Origin: Branchiostoma floridae
Taxonomy: Eukaryota > Chordata > Leptocardii > Amphioxiformes > Branchiostomatidae
DNA length: 64,000 nt
Direction of reading: 5' to 3'
Assembly: GCF_000003815.2 (NCBI RefSeq)
Contig: NC_049990.1
Location: 5,589,451 to 5,653,450 of the forward strand
Positions within the stretch are counted from its first letter, which is position 1. Each line of letters opens with the position of its first letter. Made by a program: the position numbers and the translations under genes. Shown here piece by piece: positions 11,024 to 21,648 of the stretch. The notes beneath the pieces are model-generated. The model saw only the letters and a program-made list of their open reading frames with translations, made no database searches and was not told where the DNA came from.

Positions 11024-12469
11024 GCTGTACGTCTTTTTTTGGCGACGCTAACCGCTGCAAAATACAAAGCAAAACCTGGGGCTTAAACCTTCACAACTTC
11101 TTCCTTATCTCACAGGCTTATATCTGCCACCAGAATTTTAATACCACGGTATGTCGAAAAAAACAAAAGCAGGAAATTCTGCTGCAGTACCAAGGTCACA
11201 CACCAGAGGGGGGCCAAATTCGAACTTGACCTTCGTCTACCCTACTTTTATCCACGTACCAAATGTTATTACAATCCATTCTAATGTTCTAAAGTTACAC
11301 CAAACAATTATCTAAAAGCAGAAACACATAAGCAACATAGAAACGACATACGAAACACATCATTGTTCAAGATATTCAAAATCTATCGACATCAACAACA
11401 AGCCTGACAATAAAAATCTTATTGCCATGGCGACGAGATGGTCTCTAAATAGTGATGAACGTAACAAACTCAAACTGGTAATTAACTGGAAGTTCTTGTC
11501 ATAAATCATAAATATTCTTTAAATAACGTAATCTATAAATCAGAAAATCTGGCACATATAATCGGAAAATGATATTGATGTATGATGGAAGAACCAAATG
11601 TTACGAAAACAGCTGTAAACCACGAAAAACCGACTCCTAACATCTGCTTGAACATGAAGGGTGGTCCTGAGAACCCGTACCGGGGCGGTAGGGGCGAGCC
11701 GTGGTCTGTCTCACACAATAGTGGCGTGCTGTGCGCGCCTGCTGGGCCAGCAGAAGGCGGCTGAGCACCCTGGGGACGATGATTACAGGGTTCTCTGTCC
11801 CAGGGTGCAGAGAGCGGGACCTCCTGACTCTGCCGTCTGGTTCAATCTACATTCCTGTCAGTTAGACTCACAGGAATAACGACAACAGGAACGTTGGATT
11901 TCCTCGAATTTTTTGTTTTAAAAAATCACCTATAAATTCTTGTTTTTATGCAGATATTTGTGTTTCAAAGTTATAGTGTTAGCAATCGTGGAGTTAAGAT
12001 TATACTCTAAAAATCCTAACCTTCGTGACCAGAAATATGACTCTATTTGGACACTTCTGAAAAAATGTGTCAACTATTGTGATAGATAACAAAATAAAAG
12101 AACAAAGCACCATCTGTAAATGTTACATAATTTGAACGCATGAACAAAGCAAAAATGCATTTGTGTGCGTTCCTAAATATAGACGACCAAATCCTTTGGT
12201 GAAATAATCTCGTGTGTCTGGTGAAAACATAAAACTGCACATTGGGGTACTGAATTGGTTGACTTGTTTTCCGTATATCATACAACACCGGCATTTTCTT
12301 ACAAGTAGAGTACATCAATGTTGCAAAACGTCATAAGGTGCAACAGGTGGTTTGAAAATCCCCGTAACTGCGTCCCCCATTTCTTTTCCGTTGCCTACCA
12401 CTCACCTCTTTCGTTGCCATGGACGGTCCCTTGCATGATAGTTTTGGCTAGTCATGATGACCATGTCAC
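11024..12469. other. Intergenic DNA with a small GC-rich islet
   Basis: Mostly AT-rich. At 11655-11850 there is a GC-rich islet with an inverted repeat (CACCCTGGGGAC near 11765 against GTCCCAGGGTG near 11799), perhaps part of an unrecognised repeat. No gene recognised. Confidence 0.45.
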
Positions 12470-12524
12470 TTGCTAGTACCACTCCAGTTTTCTATAAAGG
12501 TACTAGGTAGGAAAAGATGGACTC

Positions 12525-12790
12525 ATAGCCTTTACGGCCGTAGGAGCTGTGGGTTGTTATCCACTGTGTCTAGGGCACGGTGTTTGGAGATGGAGCCCAT
12601 CCCTTCCCTTCTACCACCTTTTACCTCCCCAACCGAAGACATAGTGCAGGTACCCATTTTTACATCTTGGCCGGGTGAGGAAAGTCGTGTAAAGTACCTT
12701 TCCCATGGCCAAGAGCACAAAAGATCAGGAAGGGACTTGTGGGTTCTGGACCAAACACTCTAACCGCCATGCCAACATGACGACACAGTT
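12525..12790 (-). mobile_element. tRNA-derived SINE-like element, copy 1
   Basis: The minus strand starts near 12775 with TGGCATGGCGGTTAGAGTG, a good RNA polymerase III A-box-like sequence. The body then passes through GGCCATGGGAAAGG, TTTCCTCACCCGG and GGAGGTAAAAGGTGG. The body from CCACCTTTTACCTCCCC to GTGAGGAAAG is repeated at 34487-34567, supporting a dispersed family. Confidence 0.55.
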
Positions 12791-12810
12791 TTTTTTTTTT
12801 TACCTCGCCC

Positions 12811-12990
12811 TAATCTCCAAGCAGAGGTTGATGGGGAAAATCGTGACCCTTTTTCTTATATGCCTTACATTTCTGTCCCTTTCTGTCAAGCTAACCCCAC
12901 CAACCAACTAACTGGAGGGGTTAGCTGAAAGAATAAGACGGCACATAAGAAGGTCACGATTTCTCCCATCAACCTCTACTTGATGACTAA
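12811..12990. mobile_element. Class B hairpin element, 180 bp
   Basis: Begins TAATCTCCAAGCAGAGGTTG then ATGGGGAAAATCGTGACC. The right end is GGTCACGATTTCTCCCATCA plus ACCTCTACTTGATGA, the same sequence inverted but with a decayed last few bases. Inner arms AAGCTAACCCC and GGGGTTAGCT also pair. Confidence 0.8.
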
Positions 12991-13039
12991 CCGTGCCCTA
13001 CGTGTGCCAAAAATATGTGTAAGTAGTGTGCTCTATCGG

Positions 13040-13262
13040 ACAGGTCAAGTCCTGTGTACCTGCCCGTTCTGTTTGTACATGACACTTCCCTTAATGATCC
13101 CTGTTCAGGTGGGGCAGTAGGAAATCACGTTTTACGACAGAGGAGACCATTGTTGGAGCCACACCTGAACCGCACACCTGTCGCCTGTCTAGCCAAGGTG
13201 TGGTCTGTGACGTCACCGGCTGGGGAACATGACTCAGCCAGACTCCTCTCGGCGCGACTGTT
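13040..13262. promoter_or_regulatory. Short GC-richer block with CRE and AP-1 motifs
   Basis: Contains a CRE-type TGACGTCA at 13208 and an AP-1-type TGACTCAG at about 13230 within non-repetitive DNA. The open frames here have no known domain. Regulatory role is inference. Confidence 0.25.
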
Positions 13263-13545
13263 TTGAATTTTATTTACGAAAGGTTCGCCTTCGTTACGTC
13301 GGACCTTTTGTTTTTTTTTCAACTGCATACTTGGTTTTTATTGAGGTTCGCCTGGTTTGCAGAGCACATCGGAACTCCTCTTTTTTAATGAGATGCTCTA
13401 GTGGTTGACATTGACATGTACATTAAGAACTAAGTGTACCTAGCAGACGCAGTTTTAAATTTACCGAAGGTTCGCCTGCGTTGAAGAGTACTCCAGAACT
13501 CTTCGTTTTTTTTAACTACATACTGTTTTTTTCGTTTAGCTCTAG
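13263..13545. repeat. Compound tandem duplication, about 187 bp
   Basis: AGGTTCGCC occurs at about 13281, 13344 and 13468. The outer copies also share TTTTAAATTTA/TTTTGAATTTTATTTA before it and AACT(A/G)CATACT after it, about 187 bp apart. Confidence 0.65.
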
Positions 13546-13839
13546 TTAAGTACAAATATCATATCTCGACAAGCATTTAGAACCCGGTAGCTGTCAGAAA
13601 ACTGCAAGGAGTGACTCCTGTGCCTTTTTTTTCGAAGGAACAGATTAAGCCAGTGGTTACTACGGACTAGTACGGAGAATGGCAGCCTGGATACTACAAC
13701 GGAGTCGATGCTTAAAATGGACATTCACTAGCGAGGCCACTGACCTATTCGTGCTATTCTTTCTTACTACTTTTTGCCCCAAAATAAGCTTGAATGAGGC
13801 TAGTAGAAAGCAATCACCTAAAAGATGCAAAAATGACAA

Positions 13840-14435
13840 CGAAGCACTCCTCCCTCTTCTATTCTTGAATCATGACACGACAGACACAGGACATGCACAA
13901 AATTATTACATTTTTCAATTTTGTAGACAAATGCGGAGGCATGACAATAAAGAAAGTCTTCCTCTTGTATTCTTGAATCATGAATACTAGTTATTGGACA
14001 TACACACGTGCAGAATGATTATATTTTTTTTGGATTTTGTAGACAAAGAAGCAAGCATGACAATAAAGAAATTCTTCCTCTTGTATCCTTGAATCATGAA
14101 CGCCAGATATGGGACATACACATGCACAAATTTTGCTTCTTTGCTACAAAATTGAAAAATGAGATCATTTTCAAAATGATCACATTTTTTCAATTTTGTA
14201 GACAAAGAAGCAGGTATTACAATAAAGAACATCCTCTCGCTTGTATTCTTGAATCAGGAATACCAAACTTTGATACCAGACAGAATGATCACATGTTTCA
14301 ATTTTGTACACAAAGAAGAAGGCATGACATAAAGAACACCCTCTCTCTTATATTCTTGTATCATGAATACCAGACTTTGATACCAGACGTAGACAGAATG
14401 ATCAAATTTTTCAATTTTGCAGACAAAGAAATGGA
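13840..14435. repeat. Tandem repeat, unit about 110-116 bp, five copies
   Basis: TTGTAGACAAA-type units start at about 13921, 14037, 14196, 14304 and 14416, each with ATGACAATAAAGAA and CTTGTATTCTTGAATCATGA. The 14037-14196 interval is longer because of an extra segment containing ATTTTCAAAATGAT. The 167-residue plus-strand frame at 14008-14511 is a by-product of this array. Confidence 0.85.
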
Positions 14436-15418
14436 TAAGATTCCACCTGTCGAACGCGTCGCGTACGTCGGTAAAGTGCGTCAGTTGTGTCGTCTGCGGA
14501 TGCCCAAATAAGGACATGTGACGTACCTGGCCGTACGTAGAATTCTTGTGATATAGCAAAAGCATTTCAAGCTCTATCTCAGTGATAAAATGTCCGAAAT
14601 ATTCCGCCATTCTGTCTTTTTAATGTTTCAGTAGTATTGCAAGACCGTGGTCAAGATTTGCTAGCAAAGTTCATCGTCTTCATGCATATCATACAGTATT
14701 CATGATAGTAGACACTATGACATAAGAATTGAACAAAGGTATCAATGTCATTTGCATGTATTATGAAATGATCCCTAAATACATGTACAAGAATTGGATG
14801 TCACAAGTTGAGTATAGAAACACTAATATTAAAGAATGTTAATTGGTCGAGCGGTTTGTCAGTTTTTTTCCAGTATGTGAGGAAAAATACCATTTTATTA
14901 GAATGATCTAAATATTATGATATTCGAGACAAATTAAATACGTTAGAAACATGTCTGTTGTTTTCTTATTCTATACATATACATCTCAATGGAATTTAAC
15001 TATAAACATGGCCTATGATAATCACTGTATTGTATGATTGATATATATGTGATATGTACATAACAACGTCTTCCGTTCCAACAAAGAGCAAATAAACAGT
15101 TCCATCATTGACTTCATAGTTTTTGCAGAGTAGATCAGAGTCTTAAAATAGTTGTATCTTTTCCAAAATTGGCTTTGATAGATTTTCTACCTTTATTAAC
15201 ATATTTTGCTCTATGCCTTATGGGCTTATGGATCAGTGTTTTACACTCACACAAACCAATGAAGTTCTATCAGGTGTCCGTGCCCAAACGCATGTATACA
15301 GACACAGATACAAATGTAATTACAAGTAACAATTAAGATTTGGTTAATCTTATACTAGTACATTGGTTGAGTTTCGTCCAGCTTCTTTATAATCATGGCA
15401 GAAGATATAGAATTAGAG
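14436..15418. other. AT-rich intergenic DNA
   Basis: Nothing recognised. Confidence 0.6.
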
Positions 15419-15990
15419 GAGCTTGTTTAAGCCAATGAGCTTTTATCAACGCTTTTTTTAATAAAAGCTCCTTGGTTTAAGATAGGTTTGTAAAACGCAG
15501 ACGGAGTATAAATGGTTTCCCCCAAGGTGTTCGATCCAAATATAGAACCTAGGTGTTGACCATATATTTTGGAAAGACACCCACATAAGTCACACTCATG
15601 ACATATGACTGACCCAAGACAAAGGCGTGCCTTTCTACCGTGCACAATTGACAAACAGGTGAAACAAAGGGAACGAAATGCCGCGACATTTTGTGTCTGT
15701 ATGAGCTCATTGTTTTGTTGTACATCACTGCTGACACATACCAAACATTCCTTGACATCACGCCCAATTGCACACGAATTAGTGACGTCAGGGTCACGTC
15801 ACTAAAGTTGTGTATCACCGCGTGTCTTCTGGCAGTAACCTTTGTAGTCGCGTATGTGGCGACCTTTTTGTGTCCGATCAAAAAGGACGATTGTGCCCGG
15901 GTCGTCGCCGACAATAGGTGCTGTATAAAGCTCTTTTGTGAGCGGGAACAATTGCGTGATGAAGCACTATAGGAGATGATTAGACATGGG
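15419..15990. promoter_or_regulatory. Single-copy block with a CRE-like palindrome
   Basis: At 15779-15801 AGTGACGT and ACGTCACT form a perfect inverted repeat around seven bases. Overlapping minus-strand frames (15427-15744, 15549-15914) lack an ATG at their first codon and match nothing. Possibly regulatory; weak. Confidence 0.25.
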
Positions 15991-16377
15991 CGAGCTGTCC
16001 TTTGTAATGTCTGTCTCTCACACTATAACCCAGGGGCAGGTTAATTACTATGGAAGGCTTTGTTTCGGTACCGGAGGCATGAGCATTCAGGCATGTATAT
16101 ATGCCAAGGATGCCGTCAGTATATATATTAAAGGAGCATTCTATTTGACTATGTGTTAAGTAAATATCCCAACTTTATAGATACTTGAATAGTAAAGGGA
16201 AATTTATATTCCTGACAGCTTTTGATAAACCAACTCTAACCAACCACACAGCTAGCGTTAGCGACACTTATGCAATTACCATGAAGCGAGAGGAAGTCGA
16301 ATGTCCTAGAATAGATTAGACTCATATCTGCATATATAGATGTGTATGATTGTTTCCATTGTTACATAATGATTGTT

Positions 16378-16480
16378 ACCATGTGACCTGTACTTAGCCC
16401 ATTGGGGCAAATGATGTACAATAAAGGTCTTCATTCATTCAAGGAGGTTATATAACCTCCTTGATTCATTCATTAAATAC
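16378..16480 (+). mobile_element. LINE-like 3' end with ATTC tail and palindrome
   Basis: CCTGTACTTAGCCCATTGGG, then TGTACAATAAAGGTCTTC and an ATTCATTC tail, looks like the 3' terminus of a CR1/L2-type LINE copy on the plus strand. A perfect 22-bp palindrome (16441-16462; left arm AAGGAGGTTAT) interrupts the ATTC tail. Confidence 0.5.
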
Positions 16481-16486
16481 AAGGAG

Positions 16487-16831
16487 TACTCTCCAAACAG
16501 AGGTTGATGGGAAAAATTGTTACTCTCCAAGCAGGGGTAGGCTCCGGCTGCTATTTGACGCTTTTCTTAGTCGTTTTTATCGGGCTTTCTATTTTGCGGA
16601 CGTCAAGAAACTCATTGCAAAATAGAAAGCCCGATAAAAACGACTAAAATCGTCAATCAACAGTCGGAGCCTGACCTCTACTTGGAGAGTAGAAAATTGT
16701 GACCTTTTTCTCACATGCTGTCTTTTTTTCTGTCAGCCATCCCCACAGCTCATACAATAGCTGACAGAAAAAGACGGCTTATAAGAAACTTGTGACACAG
16801 TTTTCCCATATCAACCTCTGCTTGGAGAGTA
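16487..16831. mobile_element. Class B hairpin element carrying a nested class A copy
   Basis: Outer ends: TACTCTCCAAACAGAGGTTG then ATGGG on the left, CCCATATCAACCTCTGCTTG then GAGAGTA on the right. Inner arms TTTTTCTGTCAGC and GCTGACAGAAAAA pair. The flanks TACAAGGAG and TACAAGAAA are a possible imperfect 9-bp duplication. The left arm is split by the element at 16521-16691. Confidence 0.85.
16521..16691. mobile_element. Nested complete class A hairpin element, 171 bp
   Basis: Starts TACTCTCCAAGCAGGGGTAG and ends CCTCTACTTGGAGAGTA. The interior has TTTATCGGGCTTTCTATTTT and its complement, giving an almost full-length hairpin. It is flanked by AAAAATTGT and GAAAATTGT, and the uninterrupted class B sequence at 12829 has only one such motif, so this is a genuine 8-9-bp target-site duplication. 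Confidence 0.9.
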
Positions 16832-16850
16832 TACAAGAAAGAATGAATAA

Positions 16851-16910
16851 AATGTATTGCTCGACAATTGTACAGGATACAACGTTTGTATAGGTACAAA
16901 GAGAAGAAAA
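16851..16910 (-). mobile_element. LINE-like 3' tail stub
   Basis: Minus-strand TTGTATCCTGTACAATTGTC then GAGCAATACATT, the same motif order as 4868-4935. Confidence 0.4.
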
Positions 16911-16929
16911 TATACGAGAGTTCAACGGA

Positions 16930-18714
16930 AGAAAATGTGTATTTTTCTAAAGCAGAGCTGCGTCTCCGTGACTAAGACTTGTTTTGGACTTGTTTTGGAT
17001 ACGGAAATGTCTCATTGTTCGCATTTTCCTGCAGACATGGCTGGTAACACGCTTCTGCTGTCGACACAACAAGCAATGGCACAGTTCTTCACTCTGACCT
17101 TTCTACATGAGCCTTGTCACAAAGAACGCGACCTGGCTAAAAGTGTTGTTACTATGGTCTGGTAATACCAGGGGCGGGATGGGGCTCAAGTTGACAAAAG
17201 AGTTGTACAAGCTCAAAACGTAAAATGGTTCTTCTTTACTGAATGAATGAACTTCAATACTCGACAGTTAGTTGTGCATTGTACAACGTATGACAACAGT
17301 GACAATCAATACAATAACACTAGTCTATTTTTGGCTATAGAAATATGGACGAAAAAGACGCATTGGCATAATGTATAGATTTAACGTCTGCTACAAAATA
17401 AGTACTCTCTTTTTGTAAAGTGCTACAGGTTTACTTGACTGTTGGCCTAAGTGCATTGTTTACTTAGATATGGGATGTATTAAATTCTAAAAAAAGGAGG
17501 TACTCTTTAAAAATTATACCGCGCCCAAATTCCTTTATGAATAATGAAATCCAGTAAACATACATAGAAAAGTCCCCAGACATTAGACATTCCATCAAAG
17601 ACTCTGCAAATATGTAGTTCCATCGGCATCCACATGCTTTTCGTAGTTTACAGAATTGTTGATGTAAGTTGCTGTACGTTTTACGGTTGTTGAGCAATAA
17701 AGTTATTGTCATCAGTTTATGACGCAGATTGAGGCCATAAACATGATTGAGAAAAAAATTGCAAAGTCATGCATAAGATATAGAAAATATTCTCGATAAC
17801 TGAAAATAAACAACGTTTGTGCACCCATTATATCGTCTGTTTTATTTTGACTGGTAAATAATTGCTTCTACGGCTTTCAACGAAGTGATGTTGTACTGGG
17901 ATGACTAAAAAGCACATGTAATATCAAAGCTATCAGATGTTCAGAAATCAACTGTCTATCTCAGTAAAGTCTGTCCTGATTTGCTTTGTATCAGGGGGAA
18001 ATGCATACCTGAAGGTATTACAGCGTCGAGCCAAATGGAATGGGAGACACCATGCGGCAGTAAATAGTATTCCATTTATTTTGGGTGCGTTTGAGGTTGA
18101 TGATACAAATGTATAACAAAATACAATGCGCTCCACTTTTTCTTCGTTTTTCTTCTCTCGCTTGTACTGACTATTACACCATCATTTCCGTCTTTACAAT
18201 TAAACAAACAAATCAGAAGTTTTTCTAAAGTGTCAGAAAAGTTGAAACCGAGTGTACTGTCTTATTGATTTAGAGATTCGCGTGATCGTTAGTTGACTTC
18301 GTATCGGAATCATTCTATTGATCATTATTGATACCAACAAAGAGGCTAACCAGATGATTCTAAAATATATCAATAAATCATGGTTTAATTCCAATTCTCT
18401 GGATGCAGTAAGAATCCCCATAGCACTGTTGCTAACACGCTCTCTAACGATCTACTCAAATACTGCAGATGTAAGACTGACGTAGTACCTTTAGAGCTCT
18501 CGACTTCAAAAACAAGAAAGATAATCCTGTAAACATGTGAATTAACTGATCCATATGTATATGGCCTATTGACGATGGTAACATCCTAATTGGCATCTAC
18601 CCTACAACAACGGCTATGGCTATGAAAACAGCACCTATTTTAGTTTCACTTTTTAAAATTGAGAATCAACTAGCAGTGTATAATGTTTGGAGCATGTCCA
18701 CTGAATTGTGTTGA
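16930..18714. other. AT-rich intergenic DNA
   Basis: No gene recognised. GAGCAATAAAGTTATTGTCA at about 17690 resembles a retrotransposon tail on the plus strand. Confidence 0.55.
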
Positions 18715-18719
18715 TTTTA

Positions 18720-18830
18720 AAGCCTCTACCAGGCTCCGTGGATCGCTGGTCAAAAAGTAGAAATTGGACAAATAGAGTCAATAATACGGTAGGGGCGTCG
18801 ATCGCCCAGAGGAGTCAGTATGCGACCATT
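18720..18830. mobile_element. Decayed copy of the CTCTACCAG element
   Basis: AGCCTCTACCAGG, GAAATTGGACAAATAGAGTC and AGAGGAGTCAG follow the order seen in the element at 46000-46190. The right end is not clear. Confidence 0.35.
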
Positions 18831-19550
18831 GATTTCACACAAACTGCATCAGAATGATGTCTCTATCGTCTTTAAGCTGACGTCAGAGGTCACAGCTCTA
18901 AGATGACGGTCGCCCTGTCCGACAGATTTCTTCTCCATTTCTGTCATTTTTTGTGTAAGCATGCAAGGCAATTACTGTTAAGCCATCCAAATACTATCTA
19001 CCATAATAGCATCATTGCCCTTCATCACTCTCTTGGTCTTGCAGTAGTAACCCCTACATTGTGGGACGGGAGATGTATATTCTAATCGTACAAAACTGAT
19101 CCATGGGTATTTGAAAGCAAAATACAACCATTTCTCCGAATATACCCCTCGACTTAAGTCCTCCGTTTTGATAATTATCTACTCAAATAATGTCAGTGTT
19201 TCATGATAGACAAAAAGACAACGGCATATTTTTCAGGTTAGCACAGGACTCTATCTTGTAGTACCAGCTAAATCCGCCAGAAGATCGTATTTCTCCGCAG
19301 TCGCTATTTTAAATAGGTCTGGACGCGCAAAATCCTTGTGAATGTAAAATCCCCCAGCTTAGATATAAGTAGTTGCAGCTGCCTGTGGGCTTGAAAGAGA
19401 CCAACAGTAGCCCGATACAGTAATGGCTGTGTACATACAGGTACTCTCAAATCCTTCACAAACACGGAAGTCTCTTAGGGGCCGGATGAGTAGTTACGGT
19501 AACGTTGGATTGACGGCAACCTATATCGGCTAATTGGAAGTTTTACAATT
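18831..19550. other. Intergenic DNA, no gene recognised
   Basis: Nothing recognised. Confidence 0.55.
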
Positions 19551-19908
19551 AAGCCATGTTGATTTGATCATATGGATGGCATCCTCTTGGAATCCCAAAA
19601 CTGATGCGAGCGAATAAAAAAAAAACGTTTGACCAATCTCAGTGGCTGGAAGGTTGAATAAGTGACTGAACACAATAGATTCATTTCATTTTTGTTCTTT
19701 CACATCTTCTTTGACCTTGGAATGTTCTTTGAAATTAGTATACGTTTTCCTAAATTTATTTTTTGCAATCCAGGGCATATATTTGCTTATTTGAACCTAC
19801 TTTGTACGATTTAGAGTATGCTTGAAAACTTGTTTATTTTATTTTTGGAAATGGCTGCAAATTGATGCGCGCGCTGATGTCATCCATATAATCAAATCAA
19901 CATGGCCT
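19551..19908. mobile_element. Inverted-repeat element with CCATGTTGATTTGATCATAT ends, 358 bp
   Basis: The left end AAGCCATGTTGATTTGATCA continues TATGGATGGCATC; the reverse complement of the right end is AGGCCATGTTGATTTGATTA then TATGGATGACATC. This is a terminal inverted repeat of about 33 bp. The interior is AT-rich with no open frame, so the element is non-autonomous. The same ends recur at 29250, 29710, 30205 and 30522. Confidence 0.8.
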
Positions 19909-20083
19909 GATACCATATTCCCTACCTGCAATGAATATAAGTCGATCGAATTGAATGGAAGAAAGGTACGATTATGAACCTATAAACTGTCTACATTAAA
20001 AGGCAATGCCCCCTCTTCCTCAGAAGTTATAACCTCTATGTAACAACGGTACGTGCTAAGCAGAAACATAAAAGGTGGATTTG

Positions 20084-20235
20084 TTGGAGTTCGATGACCC
20101 TTAGTGGACTCTGTTTACACTCGGTTGAGTTCGGTACCCTTCGGTGGAGTTCGGCATCTTTCGGTTGAGTTCGGTACCCCTCGGTGGAGGGCATTCACCC
20201 TCGACGGATTTCGGCACTCTTCTGTAGGATTCGGT
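20084..20235. repeat. 20-bp minisatellite, about eight copies
   Basis: Unit close to TKGAGTTCGGYACCCTTCGG (K = G/T, Y = C/T), repeated about eight times with substitutions. A class B hairpin element abuts its right edge. Confidence 0.85.
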
Positions 20236-20476
20236 TACTCTCCAAGCAGAGGTTGGTGGGGGTAAGATTGTGACCTTTCTATGATATCTCCCGGAGACTA
20301 CAAAGCTAAAATTAGGGTCATGGGGAGGAACTTAAAAACTTTCCTCAAAGAACTTACTCCTTTCCTTGTGCTTCCAGCCTCCGACCGGGGGCAGAGGTTG
20401 ATGGGGTGTGGACAGAAAACGGGAGGTATCGCAGAAAGGTTGTAATTTTCTCACCACTTACCTCTGCTTGGAGAGA
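20236..20476. mobile_element. Class B hairpin element, 241 bp
   Basis: Starts TACTCTCCAAGCAGAGGTTG then GTGGGGG, ends TTACCTCTGCTTGGAGAGA. It also contains an internal GCAGAGGTTGATGGGG at about 20391, suggesting an internal duplication or a second insertion. Confidence 0.75.
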
Positions 20477-20486
20477 AGAATTCCGA

Positions 20487-20615
20487 TAGTCTCCGAGCAG
20501 ATTTTACATGCATAAAATAGTATCAAAAGCTAACCAGAGCACACTTTTTGGCCTTTCATTTGCCAGCCTAAAATTGATACTATCTTATGCCACCGTAGGA
20601 TCTGCTTGAAGATTA
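20487..20615. mobile_element. Class C hairpin element, 129 bp
   Basis: Left TAGTCTCCGAGCAGATTTTA, right GTAGGATCTGCTTGAAGATTA, with interior ATAGTATCAAAAGCT and TTGATACTATCTTATGCCAC. It lies only about 10 bp from the preceding element. Confidence 0.75.
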
Positions 20616-20652
20616 CCAGACGGGGTCCACCAAGTAGTTTACTATTTACCAG

Positions 20653-20826
20653 TACAGCAGAAGCCGTTTAATGACACACAATATTTGCCAGAATATTTCG
20701 TGCAATTATCCGGATGCTGCAACAAGTTATTCAGTTGCACCGCGCCACTACGGGATTTTGAGATTCCGTGCAATTGACAGAAGTGTGCGGTAATCCGTTG
20801 TGCAATTAATCTGTGCGTCTACAGTA
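20653..20826. mobile_element. Pogo/Tigger-like short element, 174 bp
   Basis: Left TACAGCAGAAGCCGTTTAA, right ATTAATCTGTGCGTCTACAG then TA. The ends form an imperfect inverted repeat bounded by TA and resemble the CAGTNGAA ends of pogo-type Tc1/mariner elements. Motifs TGTGCAATTA and TCCGTGCAATTGA are spread along it. A relative lies at 42837-42990. Confidence 0.5.
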
Positions 20827-21060
20827 TTTGCTTGTAGACTTGTAGACGTCTTACCGCCGATGATGTTCCACACAAAAATTACAACCACGCCTCCTAGCCC
20901 ATCATGATGGAAGTGCATCCTGACGCATTGAGGTACGACGACGTCAGAAATAATGAAATAAACGTCAGGATTGAGCTATACGATGTAGTACAGGGTCTGC
21001 ATTTTTCAAAACAGGCTATGTTAAACTCTTCCTCACATTTCTTTCTCTTCTCGTTTTTTT

Positions 21061-21134
21061 TCTCCTTTTTTCTACTTTCTTTCATATGTCCAGAAAAGTT
21101 TTTCTACTTTCTTTCAAATGTCCAGAAAAGTTAA
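21061..21134. repeat. 33-bp tandem duplication
   Basis: TTCTACTTTCTTTCATATGT followed by CCAGAAAAGTT is repeated immediately, with one base changed. Confidence 0.9.
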
Positions 21135-21229
21135 ACGTCACAAGCAATAGGTTAACCTATAATTGGTCAAGAGGCGTAAATGTTCGGCTTGTTTCGTCAA
21201 TTTGAGAATTGTTGTGGTCTCATAGAACA

Positions 21230-21648
21230 TAAAAATGGACGCTGGACCAATGTAATCCTTTGGGCAAGACACTGCCCTAGTGCAATGGGGGTATAAGCAC
21301 CTGACGTCTATGTCACCTGCCATAGCCTGGTTTTGAGTAGCGTTCTATTTTAGGTCAAACTATGAGAAATAAAACTGAAGGAGTCCGAAGGGTCTGGAGC
21401 GGGTGACATCAATACGACAGTAGTTGTCCCAGGTGCGGCCATAGGACTGTAGGTTTTGAACCACTCAAACCGGGAAGGATCCCTGCTCTTTTCGATAAGT
21501 GTGATGGGATCTTTAAGGTGCCATGTACCGTCCTATCCGAGGGACGATCCTAACCGAATCTGGCGCACCTATACGCACCTAACGCCTGTCAAAACCTGCC
21601 CGGCCTGTTTTTCAGTGGCGTTCCCTGCCAAACGGAATGGGGATGCAA
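21230..21648. mobile_element. SINE-like sequence with conserved central-domain motifs
   Basis: Contains CTTTGGGCAAGACACTG at about 21257, GGGAAGGATCCCTGCTCTTT then TCGATAAGTG at 21471-21500, and CTATCCGAGGGACGAT at 21533-21548. These motifs are typical of the conserved central domain of animal tRNA-derived SINEs. A GCACCTGACGTCTATGTCAC segment at 21298 is the same sequence that founds each unit of the neighbouring satellite. The SINE call rests on remembered motifs and needs a repeat-library search. Confidence 0.5.

Noticed and set aside
14008-14511. 167-codon plus-strand frame with internal protein repeats
   Set aside because: The protein repeats mirror the 110-116-bp DNA repeat, which continues outside the frame; the frame is not preserved from unit to unit.
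15427-15914. Cysteine-containing minus-strand frames
   Set aside because: Both begin at TTG rather than ATG, they overlap in different frames, and the cysteine spacing fits no zinc-binding family.
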